Source: Pseudomonas parasichuanensis (GTDB lineage: Bacteria > Pseudomonadota > Gammaproteobacteria > Pseudomonadales > Pseudomonadaceae). From it: a stretch of 64,000 nucleotides of DNA. The translations under genes were made by a program, and so were the position numbers. The notes beneath the pieces are model-generated. The model worked only from the letters and a program-made list of their open reading frames with translations. It had not been told where the DNA came from and ran no database searches. Where the stretch lies: positions 33,425 through 97,424 of the forward strand of contig NZ_BQHO01000025.1 in assembly GCF_021601385.1 (NCBI RefSeq), written 5' to 3'. Below are positions 8,279 to 16,593 of this stretch, in pieces. How positions within the stretch are numbered: position 1 is the stretch's first letter; every line of letters begins with the position of its first letter.

Positions 8279-9727
8279 TCAGATCCCCAGGCACACGTAC
8301 TTGATCTCCAGATAATCCTCGATCCCGTACTGCGACCCTTCCCTGCCCAACCCGGATGCCTTCACCCCGCCAAACGGCGCGACCTCGGTGGCCACCACGC
8401 CAACGTTGATCCCGACCATCCCATACCCCAAGGCCTCGGACCCCCGCCACACCCGCCCGACATCCTGGGTGTACGCATAGCAGGCCAGCCCGAACTCGGT
8501 GTCGTTGGCCTGGGCAATCACCTCCTGCTCGGTGCTGAAGCGGAAGATCGGTGCCACCGGCCCGAAGATCTCCTCTCGCGCCACACGCATGCCCGCCGTC
8601 ACATCGGCCAGCAAGGTCGGCTCGAAGAATGCCTCGCCCAGCGCATGCCGGCGCCCACCGGCCACCACCCGCGCGCCCGCCTCCACCGCTTCGCCCACCA
8701 GGCGCTCGACGCCAGTGGCCGCACGCCCGTCGATCATCGGCCCGACCTGGGTGCCCGGCGCATCGCCCTGCCCCACCACCAGCTCATTCACTCGCTCGGC
8801 GAAACGCGCAACGAAGCGCTCGTAGATGCCGTCCTGGATGTAGAAGCGGTTGGCGCACACGCAGGTTTGCCCGCTGTTGCGGAACTTGGCGATCAGCGCG
8901 CCTTCCACGGCCTTCTCCAGGTCGGCATCGTCGAACACGATAAAGGGCGCATTACCGCCCAGCTCCATGGTCACCTTCTTAACCGTCGCCGCCGACTGCT
9001 GCAGCAACTGGATGCCGATCGGCGTGGAGCCGGTAAACGACAGCTTGCGCACGATCGGGCTGGCCGTGAGCTCGCCGCCGATGGCCGCCGAGTCACCGGT
9101 GACCACGCTCAGCACACCGGCAGGGATGCCTGCACGCTCCGCCAGCACACACAGCGCCAGGGCACTGAACGGCGTCTGCGAAGCCGGCTTGAGCACCAGG
9201 GTGCAACCCGCTGCCAGGGCCGGTGCGGCCTTGCGGGTGATCATCGCCGCCGGGAAGTTCCACGGCGTGATCGCCGCGCACACGCCAATCGGCTCCTTGG
9301 TGACGAGCAAACGGCGATCGGCGTTCGGCGAGGGGATCACATCGCCATAGATGCGCTTGCCCTCTTCGGCATAGAACTCCACATAGGCCGCGGCAAAGGC
9401 GATTTCGCCCCGCGACTCGGCCAGCGGCTTGCCCTGCTCGGCGGTCATGATCCGCGCCAGGTCTTCCTGGTGGGCGATGATTTCGCGGAACCAGGCCTGC
9501 AACCGGGCGGCGCGCTCCTTGGCGGTGAGCGCGCGCCAGGCCGGCAAGGCGCGCTCGGCGGCGGCAATGGCGCGGCGGGTTTCCTCGACGCCCATGCGCG
9601 GCACATGGCCCAGCACTTCACCGTTGGCCGGGTTGGTCACGGCGATGCGCTGGCCGCTGTCGGCCGCCAGCCATTGTCCATCGATGTAGCAAACGTCACG
9701 CAGCAGATCGTGATCGGCAAGGTTCAT
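8279..9727 (-). CDS. NAD(P)-dependent aldehyde dehydrogenase, succinate-semialdehyde dehydrogenase-like
   Basis: A 482-aa aldehyde dehydrogenase of the GabD type. The cofactor region TPWNFPAAMITRKAAPALAAG, the general-base glutamate in MELGGNAPFIVFDDADL (about E255) and the nucleophile in GQTCVCANR (about C289) are all present. The ending PFGGVKASGLGREGSQYGIEDYLEIKYVCLG is typical of SSADH. I use the ATG giving MNLADHDLL; a TTG six codons upstream is less likely. It is the last gene of the seven-gene minus-strand run and would oxidise a short semialdehyde to a dicarboxylate, which fits a pathway ending in a GABA-like or omega-amino acid. Substrate length cannot be read from sequence. Confidence 0.9.
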   Translation of the reverse strand: MNLADHDLLRDVCYIDGQWLAADSGQRIAVTNPANGEVLGHVPRMGVEETRRAIAAAERALPAWRALTAKERAARLQAWFREIIAHQEDLARIMTAEQGKPLAESRGEIAFAAAYVEFYAEEGKRIYGDVIPSPNADRRLLVTKEPIGVCAAITPWNFPAAMITRKAAPALAAGCTLVLKPASQTPFSALALCVLAERAGIPAGVLSVVTGDSAAIGGELTASPIVRKLSFTGSTPIGIQLLQQSAATVKKVTMELGGNAPFIVFDDADLEKAVEGALIAKFRNSGQTCVCANRFYIQDGIYERFVARFAERVNELVVGQGDAPGTQVGPMIDGRAATGVERLVGEAVEAGARVVAGGRRHALGEAFFEPTLLADVTAGMRVAREEIFGPVAPIFRFSTEQEVIAQANDTEFGLACYAYTQDVGRVWRGSEALGYGMVGINVGVVATEVAPFGGVKASGLGREGSQYGIEDYLEIKYVCLGI

Positions 9728-9790
9728 GTCGATTGGCTCGTTCAAAGAATTAAAAAAGGTGGGGCCGTAACGCGCCCCACCTGAGGCGAA

Positions 9791-11476
9791 TCAGCGTTGG
9801 GCTTGCAGCGCCTTGTCGCGGATCTGGCTGAGGGTCATGCGCGGGGTCAGGGCTTCCGGGTCTACCTGGATTTCGATCAGCGCCGGCTTGCCGGATGCCT
9901 GGCAGCGCTCGAAGGCTGCGACGAAATCTTCGGTGCGCGTGACCGTTTCACCGTGCAGGCCATAGGCACGGGCCAGGGCGGCGAAGTCCGGGTTGTGCAG
10001 CTCGGTGCCCGACACGCGGCCCGGGTAGCTGCGCTCCTGGTGCATGCGGATGGTGCCGTACATGCCGTTGTTGACCACGATGGTGATCACCCGGGCATCG
10101 TAGTGCGCCGCCGTGGCCAGCTCCTGGCCGTTCATCATGAAGCAGCCGTCGCCGGCGAATGCCACCACGGTGCGCTGCGGGTAGGTCAGCTTGGCCGCCA
10201 CCGCTGCCGGCACGCCATACCCCATCGAACCATTGGTGGGGCCGAGCAGCGTGCGGAATTCACGGTGCTGGTAACCACGGTGCACCCAGCCGGTGTAGTT
10301 GCCGGCGCCGCAGGTGAGGATGCTGTCGGTGGGCAGGTGCTTGTTCAGCCAGGCAATCACCTCGCTCATCTGCACATCGCCCGGCGAGCGCGGGGTTTCG
10401 AAGTTGCCCAGGTAGCCGCGATTAAGGCTGACAGTCCAATCCTCGAAAGCCTCGGGGCGCACCGGCCCGAGCCGGTTCACCTGGCGCAGGAAACTGCCGG
10501 GGCCGGCATTGATGCCCAGGGTCGGCTGGTACACCCGGCCGATCTCCTCGGCACTGGGGTGCACATGCACCAGCGCCTGCTTCGGTGTCGGGATATCGAC
10601 CAGGGCGTAACCGCCGGTGGTCATCTCGCCCAAACGTGCACCGACCACGATCAACAGGTCGGACTGCTTGACCGCCTCCACCAGCACCGGGCCGGCAGCC
10701 AGGCCGAGGTCACCGGCGTAGTGCGGGTCGGTGTTGTCGAACAGGTCCTGGCAACGGAACGAGGCCGCCAGCGGCAGGTTCTGGGTGTGCACGAAGGACT
10801 TCAAGTCCGCCACCGCCTCGGCCGTCCAGCCGCCGCCACCGGCCACCACCAGCGGCCGCTCGGCCTTGGCCAGCAACTGCTGCAGCTCACCCAGGGCCTC
10901 AGGCGCCGGCGCCGCCTCGACGCGTTTGGCCGGGCGAGCATCGGGCACCTGCACCAGGTCGGTCAGCATGTCTTCGGGCAGCGCCACCACCACCGGGCCC
11001 GGGCGGCCGCTGATGGCGCGCTGGAAGGCCTGGTTGATCAGTTCGGGAATGCGCGCGGCATCGTCGATCTGCACCACCCACTTGGCCATCTGGCCGAACA
11101 TGCGGCGGTAGTCCACTTCCTGGAAGGCTTCGCGCTCGATCTGGTCGCGGGCCACCTGGCCGATGAACAGGATCATCGGCGTGGAGTCCTGGAAGGCGGT
11201 GTGCACGCCCACCGAGGCGTTGGTGGCACCGGGGCCGCGGGTGACCATGCAGATGCCCGGCTTGCCGGTCAGCTTGCCGTAGGCTTCGGCCATGTAAGCC
11301 GCGCCGCCTTCCTGGCGGCAGACGATCAGCTCGATGTCGTCCTGCACATCGTGCAGCGCATCGAGCACCGCCAGGTAGCTCTCGCCCGGCACGCAGAAAG
11401 CGCGCTCGACACCATTGACCCGCAAGGCATCGACCAGGACCTGGCCGCCGCTGCGCTTCACTTCGGAGTTGCTCAT
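9791..11476 (-). CDS. Thiamine-diphosphate-dependent enzyme, acetolactate synthase large subunit-like
   Basis: A 561-aa ThDP enzyme with the three expected domains. The catalytic glutamate lies in CRQEGGAAYMAEAYGK (about E56), the central FAD/DHS-like domain is at 190-330, and the ThDP-Mg motif begins at GDGCFMMNGQELATAA and ends in NN near residue 460. No regulatory subunit gene accompanies it, and it sits in a catabolic operon, so it is probably a carboligase or decarboxylase (2-oxo acid, glyoxylate or malonate-semialdehyde chemistry) rather than the biosynthetic enzyme. GGGAG precedes the ATG. It lies 25 bp after the FAD oxidoreductase gene and 63 bp before the dehydrogenase gene. Confidence 0.85.
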   Translation of the reverse strand: MSNSEVKRSGGQVLVDALRVNGVERAFCVPGESYLAVLDALHDVQDDIELIVCRQEGGAAYMAEAYGKLTGKPGICMVTRGPGATNASVGVHTAFQDSTPMILFIGQVARDQIEREAFQEVDYRRMFGQMAKWVVQIDDAARIPELINQAFQRAISGRPGPVVVALPEDMLTDLVQVPDARPAKRVEAAPAPEALGELQQLLAKAERPLVVAGGGGWTAEAVADLKSFVHTQNLPLAASFRCQDLFDNTDPHYAGDLGLAAGPVLVEAVKQSDLLIVVGARLGEMTTGGYALVDIPTPKQALVHVHPSAEEIGRVYQPTLGINAGPGSFLRQVNRLGPVRPEAFEDWTVSLNRGYLGNFETPRSPGDVQMSEVIAWLNKHLPTDSILTCGAGNYTGWVHRGYQHREFRTLLGPTNGSMGYGVPAAVAAKLTYPQRTVVAFAGDGCFMMNGQELATAAHYDARVITIVVNNGMYGTIRMHQERSYPGRVSGTELHNPDFAALARAYGLHGETVTRTEDFVAAFERCQASGKPALIEIQVDPEALTPRMTLSQIRDKALQAQR

Positions 11477-11501
11477 TGTTGTTCTCCCTCAGGCCGCGCG
11501 G

Positions 11502-12698
11502 TCAGATGACCGAATCTTCCAGGAACGGCTTGTTGTCGATGACGCGTTGATAGGACAGCGCGCCCAGGTCCAGCGAGCGGTAGCCGCCGTAGGTGATCAG
11601 TTCGGACAGGCCGCGGCCGATGGCCGGCGCCTGCTGCAGGCCGTGGCCGCTGAAGCCGTTGCAGAACAGGAAGTTCTTCACCTCGTTGTGCGGGCCGACG
11701 ATGGCGTTGTGGTCGAGCACGCAGAAGTCGTAGTGCCCGGCCCAGAAGTTGACCACCTTGATGCCCTCGAACGCCGGTACGCGCTCGGCGAGGATCGGCC
11801 AGACTTCTTCGTCGAACTCGTCGTGCATCACGTCGAAGTCCTCGAAGTCCACTTGCGGGTCGTGCTTGGGGTAGGTGCCGCCCAGGTAGAACTTGCCCTC
11901 GGGGCGGAAGAACACACCGGTCGGGTCGATGGTCAGCGGCACGGTGCCTTCCAGCGGGGTGCGGCAGTCGAACACGAACAGCGAACGGCGGCGCGGCTCC
12001 ACCGGGATGTCCAGGCCGGCCATGCGCGCGACCTTGGTGCCGCGGGTGCCGGCGCAGTTGACCAGCAGGCCGCAGCCGATGCGCTCGCCACTGGCCAATT
12101 GCACGCCGGTGATGCGGTCGCCTTCACGCTGGATGGCGACCACTTCGTTCTCGATGTACTCGATGCCCATCGAACGTGCCTTGCGGCGGAAGCCGTTGAG
12201 CATGCCGAGGCTGTCGAACCAGCCTTCGCCGCTCTGGCCATAGCTGGCACCGGCCAGGGTGTCGATATTGACCCAGGGGAACTTGCGCTGCAGCTGCTCG
12301 GGGTCGAGCAGGTGCACGTCGGCGCCATGGGACACCTGGGTGTCGTGCAGGCGGCGCAGCACCTCATAGCCCTTGTCATCGCCGAGGAACAGGTAGCCGT
12401 TCTCGTGGAAGGCCAGGTCCGGGCGGTCGCCGTCGACCTCCATCAGGTCGGGGAAGTTGCGCACGAATTCGGCGCCGAACTTGGAGATCTCGATGTTGAT
12501 CGGGTTGGAAAACTGCTGGCGGATCGAGCTGCTCGACAGCGCGGTGGCCGACTTGTTGTAGGTCCAGTCGCGCTCGATGACCAACAGCGAACCCTTGAAG
12601 TCCGGGTTGTTGGCCAGGAAGTAGGCGGTCGAGCTGCCATTGACGGCGCCGCCGACGATCACCACATCGTAGCTCTGTTGTTTTGCGGTGGAAGCCAT
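11502..12698 (-). CDS. FAD-dependent oxidoreductase of the DAO (glycine/sarcosine/D-amino acid oxidase) family
   Basis: A 398-aa flavoenzyme. The N-terminal FAD fold is YDVVIVGGAVNGSSTAYFL followed by a family-type SSSIRQQFSNPINIEIS segment, and the C-terminal part has GHYDFCVLDHNAIVG and FCNGFSGHGLQQAPAIGRGLSELI, which close the flavin site. The middle glycine of GxGxxG is alanine here (GGAVNG). The family oxidises secondary or alpha-amines to imines. In this operon it would follow ATP-dependent ring opening by HyuAB and feed an imine to RidA-type hydrolysis or an oxo acid to the ThDP enzyme (inference). The start at MASTAKQQ is the first ATG with AGAGAG upstream. Confidence 0.88.
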   Translation of the reverse strand: MASTAKQQSYDVVIVGGAVNGSSTAYFLANNPDFKGSLLVIERDWTYNKSATALSSSSIRQQFSNPINIEISKFGAEFVRNFPDLMEVDGDRPDLAFHENGYLFLGDDKGYEVLRRLHDTQVSHGADVHLLDPEQLQRKFPWVNIDTLAGASYGQSGEGWFDSLGMLNGFRRKARSMGIEYIENEVVAIQREGDRITGVQLASGERIGCGLLVNCAGTRGTKVARMAGLDIPVEPRRRSLFVFDCRTPLEGTVPLTIDPTGVFFRPEGKFYLGGTYPKHDPQVDFEDFDVMHDEFDEEVWPILAERVPAFEGIKVVNFWAGHYDFCVLDHNAIVGPHNEVKNFLFCNGFSGHGLQQAPAIGRGLSELITYGGYRSLDLGALSYQRVIDNKPFLEDSVI

Positions 12699-12762
12699 GG
12701 AATTAGCTCTCTTCTGATGTTGCGATATTCAAGGCACAGGGATCGCTTGGCTGTACCGGCCT

Positions 12763-12846
12763 CATCGCCGGCAAGCCGGCTCCCACAGGTACAGCGCACA
12801 GCTCAGCCCCGGCGCCATTCCTGTGGGAGCCGGCTTGCCGGCGATG
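12763..12846. repeat. Paired REP-like palindromes (CGCCGGCAAGCCGGCTCCCACAG type)
   Basis: Two inverted 26-bp arms, each itself containing GCCGGCAAGCCGGC, sit in the 161-bp gap between the uronate-dehydrogenase-like gene and the FAD oxidoreductase gene. The same family occurs at 53171-53249 and 63819-63899. Here it lies inside a presumed operon, so it may protect the upstream half of the message or uncouple the two halves. Confidence 0.75.
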
Positions 12847-12859
12847 GGGCCAGCACAGG

Positions 12860-13672
12860 TCACTTCGGGTCTTCGAAATGCCCGGCGCCGGCGAAGTTGC
12901 CGCCGTGGTAACGCGCCGCCGGCTCGTTCGGGTGCAGCGGCGGGTGCTCGGCCAGTACCTTCTCGCGGTAATCATCGGCGCTGTCTTTCGGCACATAACC
13001 GATCGACGAGGCCAGGCGGTTGTCCCACAGGCTCTCGCGGTTGGCCGACATGCCGTACACCACCATGTGCCCGACCCTTGGCGCCAGCAGCGAGCGCTCG
13101 GTCAGCTGGGCGAAGTCGTCGAACGACAGCCAGGTGGCGAGCATGCGGCGGTCCAGCGGTTCGGGGAACGACGAACCGATGCGCAGGTTCACCGACTCGA
13201 TGGCGAACTTGTCCCAGTAGTAGCGGCCCAGGTCCTCGGCGAAGCACTTGCTCACGCCGTACAGGCTGTCGGGCCGGTGCGCGGCGGTGGCATCGATGGT
13301 CTCGGTGCGGTCGTAGAAGCCGATGGCGTGGTTGGAGCTGGTGTACACCACGCGCTTGACGCCATTGCGCCGGGCCGCTTCGTAGATGTTGTAGGTGCCG
13401 ACGATATTGCCGTTGAGGATCTTCTCGAAGGTGTCCTCGACCGGCACGCCACCGGCATGCACGATGGCGTCGACGCCCTCGGTCAACGGCAGCACGTCAG
13501 CGAAGTTGCCCAGGTCGCAGCGGACCAGCTCTTCGTGCGGCGCGGCATGGCCCAAGTCGGCGATGTCGGTCAGGCGCAGCTCATCGGCGAACTGCGCCAG
13601 GTGCTTGCGCAGCACGCTGCCCAGGCGCCCGGCGGCGCCGGTGATCAGCAGGCGTTTGAATGGCTTGCTCAT
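12860..13672 (-). CDS. NAD-dependent epimerase/dehydratase-family protein, uronate dehydrogenase-like
   Basis: A 270-aa extended SDR. The Rossmann motif is LLITGAAGRLGSVLR, the catalytic Tyr-Lys pair is in YGVSK (about residue 140), and SSNHAIGFY, RIGSSFPEPLDRRMLATWLS and the C-terminal SSIGYVPKDSADDYR strongly resemble bacterial uronate dehydrogenases, which oxidise galacturonate or glucuronate to the lactone. A sugar acid enzyme is unexpected in a cluster with HyuAB and an aminotransferase, so the true substrate may be another cyclic hemiacetal or hydroxy compound. GAGGTAAACC precedes the ATG. It is 26 bp downstream of the aminotransferase gene. Confidence 0.82.
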   Translation of the reverse strand: MSKPFKRLLITGAAGRLGSVLRKHLAQFADELRLTDIADLGHAAPHEELVRCDLGNFADVLPLTEGVDAIVHAGGVPVEDTFEKILNGNIVGTYNIYEAARRNGVKRVVYTSSNHAIGFYDRTETIDATAAHRPDSLYGVSKCFAEDLGRYYWDKFAIESVNLRIGSSFPEPLDRRMLATWLSFDDFAQLTERSLLAPRVGHMVVYGMSANRESLWDNRLASSIGYVPKDSADDYREKVLAEHPPLHPNEPAARYHGGNFAGAGHFEDPK

Positions 13673-13698
13673 GGTTTACCTCGTTTCGATTCGTGGAG

Positions 13699-14901
13699 TC
13701 AGGCCAGCGCCGCGAACGCGTCGCGCAGCTGGCCCAGTGCCTGTTCCAGCTCCTGCCGCGACGTGGCGAAGGACAGGCGCACATAAGGTTCCACGCCGAA
13801 CGCCGAACCCGGCACGGTGGCGACCTTGCCCTCGCGCAGCAGGTAGGCCGACAGCTCGGCGTCATTGCCGATCACCTGCCCGTCCGGCGTGCGCTTGCCG
13901 ATGAAGGCACTGACCTCGGGGAAGGCGTAGAACGCGCCCTGTGGCATCTGCAGCTTCAGGCCCGGGATCTGCGCCAGCCCCTCGACCACCAGGGCGCCGC
14001 GCGCCTGGTACTCACGGTTGGCGTCATGCACGAAGTGCTGCGGGCCATTCAGGGCCGCCACCGCCGCCAGCTGCGAAATACTCGACGGGCAGGTGGTGGT
14101 CTGCGACTGGGTCTTGTTCATCGCCACGATCAAATCCTTCGGGCCTGCCGCGTAGCCCAGGCGGTAGCCGGTCATGGCGTAGGCCTTGGACACCCCGTTG
14201 ATCAGCAGGGTGCGCTCGCGCAGTTGCGGGCACGCGGTGACGAACGAGACGAACGGCTGGTCGCCCAGCACGATGTGCTCGTAGATCTCGTCGGAGATCA
14301 CCAGCACGTCCGGGTGGCGCTCCAGCACCTTGCCGAGCGCGGCGAACTCTTCACGGGTGAAGATCGCGCCGCTGGGGTTGTTCGGCGAGTTGAGCATCAC
14401 CCAGCGGGTGCGCGGGGTGATGGCTGCTTCCAGCTGCTCGGGGGTGACCTTGAAGCCCTGCTCGGCGCCGCAGGGGATGACCACCGGCACACCGCCGTTG
14501 AGCATCGCCATGTCGGTGTACGACACCCAGTACGGCGCCGGGGTGATGACTTCGTCGCCCTCCTCCAGCGTGGCCAGGAAGGCATTGAACAGCAGTTGCT
14601 TGGCGCCGTTGCCCACGCAGATCTCATCGAGGCCGTAGACCAGGTCGTTTTCCCGGGCGAACTTGTCGACGATAGCCTGGCGCAGGCTCTCCAGCCCGTT
14701 GGGCGCGGTGTAGTGGTTGTTGCCGGCCAGCATCGCCTGGTAGGCAGCCTCGATCACGTGGGCCGGGACGTTGTAGTCCGGCTCACCGAGTGCCAGGTTG
14801 ATCACCGGCTCGCCCTTGGCCAGCATCTGCTTGGCCAGCACCGACACGGCCATGCTTGGCGAACTTTTCACCGCGCGTACGCGGCTGCTCTGGATATCCA
14901 T
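13699..14901 (-). CDS. Class I/II pyridoxal-phosphate aminotransferase (AspC/aspartate-type)
   Basis: A 400-aa fold-type I aminotransferase of the prokaryotic aspartate aminotransferase type. Landmarks are INLALGEPDYNVPAHV, GNGAKQLLFNAF, the substrate/PLP region NSPNNPSG, the aspartate-tyrosine pair in VISDEIYEH, the Schiff-base lysine in NGVSKAYAMTGYRLGY (about K239), and the distal arginine in YVRLSFATS. It moves an amino group between an amino acid and a 2-oxo acid. It starts 3 bp after hyuB and has AGGAG 9 nt upstream of the ATG, so it is co-transcribed with hyuAB. Its place in the pathway is probably nitrogen removal from the opened ring product (inference). Confidence 0.9.
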   Translation of the reverse strand: MDIQSSRVRAVKSSPSMAVSVLAKQMLAKGEPVINLALGEPDYNVPAHVIEAAYQAMLAGNNHYTAPNGLESLRQAIVDKFARENDLVYGLDEICVGNGAKQLLFNAFLATLEEGDEVITPAPYWVSYTDMAMLNGGVPVVIPCGAEQGFKVTPEQLEAAITPRTRWVMLNSPNNPSGAIFTREEFAALGKVLERHPDVLVISDEIYEHIVLGDQPFVSFVTACPQLRERTLLINGVSKAYAMTGYRLGYAAGPKDLIVAMNKTQSQTTTCPSSISQLAAVAALNGPQHFVHDANREYQARGALVVEGLAQIPGLKLQMPQGAFYAFPEVSAFIGKRTPDGQVIGNDAELSAYLLREGKVATVPGSAFGVEPYVRLSFATSRQELEQALGQLRDAFAALA

Positions 14902-14904
14902 GGC

Positions 14905-16569
14905 TCAGCGCTCCTGGGCGGCGTCGAAGCCGTAGTCGTTGCGCGCCTGCTCGGCGCTGATGTAGCCGTAGCGCAAGTCGCGCTCCACCTGCTGGCGGTC
15001 GCGCTGGCGCGGGTCACCGTAGCCGCCGCCACCGGGCAGGCGCAGCACCAGGCGGCGATCCGCTGGCACGAACTGCTGGCCCTTGCCGCGCAGCAGGGTG
15101 CCGTCGTCCAGGCCGACGAAGCCTTCGGCGCCTTCCTGGCCACCTTCGAGGCCGCGAGCCGGGTACTGGATGCGGTCGAACATGGCGCTGAAGCGGAAGC
15201 TGTAGCCCTCGGCCGCCGACACTTCGATCTCCTGGCCCAGGCCGCCGCGCAGCTGGCCGGCACCGCCGGAGCCTTCACGCAGCTCCTTGCGCCAGACCAC
15301 CACCGGGCCGGCATGCTCGGTGGCCTCCACCGGCATGGTGTGCACGCCGCTGGGGAAGGCGGTGGCGCTCAGGCCGTCCATCGCTGAACGGGCGCCCATG
15401 CCGCCGCTGTTGAACATCAGCATCTCGGCATTGCGGCCATTCGGGTTGCTTTCCAGCGGGCGCACGCTCAGGTGCAGGTTCCACAGGGCGCTGGCGCCTT
15501 CGGCCGGGACCTTGCCTGGCAGGCACTTGTGCAAGGCGCCCAGCACCAGGTCGGGCACGAAGTGGCCGAGCACATGGCGCACCGACACCGGCGCCGGGTG
15601 CTTGGCGTTGAGGATGCAGCCTTCCGGCGCGGTCACTTCGAACGGCGCCAGCGACGCGGTGTTGTTGGGGATCTCCGGCGCAACGATGCACTTGAGGCCA
15701 TAGCAGGCATAGGCCTTGGCATAGCCCAGCGGCACGTTGATGCCGAACTGGCTCATGCCCGAGGTGCCGGTGAAGTCGCTGTGGATACCATCCGGGCCGA
15801 CCGTGATGGTCACGGCGAGGGTCACCGGCACGTCGTAGCCGTCGAGGGTCATGCTGTTGCTGTAGGTGCCATGGGGCAGCGCCTTGAAGCACTCCAGGGT
15901 GGCACGGCGGCTGTGTTCGAGGATGAAGCCGCCGATGTGCTCCAGGTCGTCCAGTTTGAACTCTTCGAGCATGTCGAGCAGGCGCTTGTGGCCGGTCTCG
16001 TTGCACGCCGACAGGGCGTAGAAGTCACCCACCACCCGGTCGTTCTCGCGCACGTTGTTGCGCAGGATGTTGATCAGGTCACGGTTGACCTGGCCGCGCT
16101 CGAACAGCTTCATGATCGGGATGAACAGGCCTTCCTCGTACACCTCGCGGGCGTCCGGGCCGAAGCCGCGGCCACCGATGTCGACCACGTGGGCGGTACT
16201 GGCGAAGTAGCCGATCAGCTTGCCCTTGTAGAACGATGGCGAAACGATGGTGATGTCGTGCAGGTGGCCGGTACCCTTCCACGGGTCGTTGGTCACGTAC
16301 ACATCGCCTTCGAAGATGTTGTCTTGGCCGATGTCCTTGATGAAGTGCACCACCGCCTCGGCCATGGTGTTGACGTGGCCGGGGGTGCCGGTGACGGCCT
16401 GGGCGAGCATGTTGCCGGCACGGTCGAAGACACCGGCCGACAGGTCGCCGGCCTCGCGCACGCTGGTGGAGAAGGCGGTGCGGATCAGGGTCAGGGCCTG
16501 CTCTTCGACCACCGAGACCAGGCGGTTCCACATCACCTGCATTTGAATGTCGATCAAAGTATCGCTCAT
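14905..16569 (-). CDS. hyuB: Hydantoinase B/oxoprolinase-family subunit (HyuB)
   Basis: A 554-aa protein of the hydantoinase B/oxoprolinase family, the usual length. Early motifs include ALTLIRTAFSTSVREAGDLSAGVFD and the putative metal-site segment NDPWKGTGHLHDITIVSPSF; later ones are DFTGTSGMSQFGINVPLGYAKAYACYGLKCIVAPEIPNN and the C-terminal LRLPGGGGYGDPRQR. Together with HyuA it should catalyse ATP-dependent cleavage of a cyclic amide (hydantoin, N-methylhydantoin, 5-oxoproline, caprolactam or pyrrolidone are precedents) or, in other members, an ATP-dependent carboxylation. No third small subunit of the acetone-carboxylase type is present, which favours the hydrolase reading. It follows hyuA by 24 bp. 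Confidence 0.9.
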   Translation of the reverse strand: MSDTLIDIQMQVMWNRLVSVVEEQALTLIRTAFSTSVREAGDLSAGVFDRAGNMLAQAVTGTPGHVNTMAEAVVHFIKDIGQDNIFEGDVYVTNDPWKGTGHLHDITIVSPSFYKGKLIGYFASTAHVVDIGGRGFGPDAREVYEEGLFIPIMKLFERGQVNRDLINILRNNVRENDRVVGDFYALSACNETGHKRLLDMLEEFKLDDLEHIGGFILEHSRRATLECFKALPHGTYSNSMTLDGYDVPVTLAVTITVGPDGIHSDFTGTSGMSQFGINVPLGYAKAYACYGLKCIVAPEIPNNTASLAPFEVTAPEGCILNAKHPAPVSVRHVLGHFVPDLVLGALHKCLPGKVPAEGASALWNLHLSVRPLESNPNGRNAEMLMFNSGGMGARSAMDGLSATAFPSGVHTMPVEATEHAGPVVVWRKELREGSGGAGQLRGGLGQEIEVSAAEGYSFRFSAMFDRIQYPARGLEGGQEGAEGFVGLDDGTLLRGKGQQFVPADRRLVLRLPGGGGYGDPRQRDRQQVERDLRYGYISAEQARNDYGFDAAQER

Positions 16570-16593
16570 GGCGTTAGTCTTCCGAATCAGGCG

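Noticed and set aside
9791-11476. Biosynthetic acetolactate synthase (ilvB/ilvI)
   Set aside because: No small regulatory subunit gene is adjacent and the gene is embedded in a catabolic operon, so a specialised ThDP enzyme is more likely.
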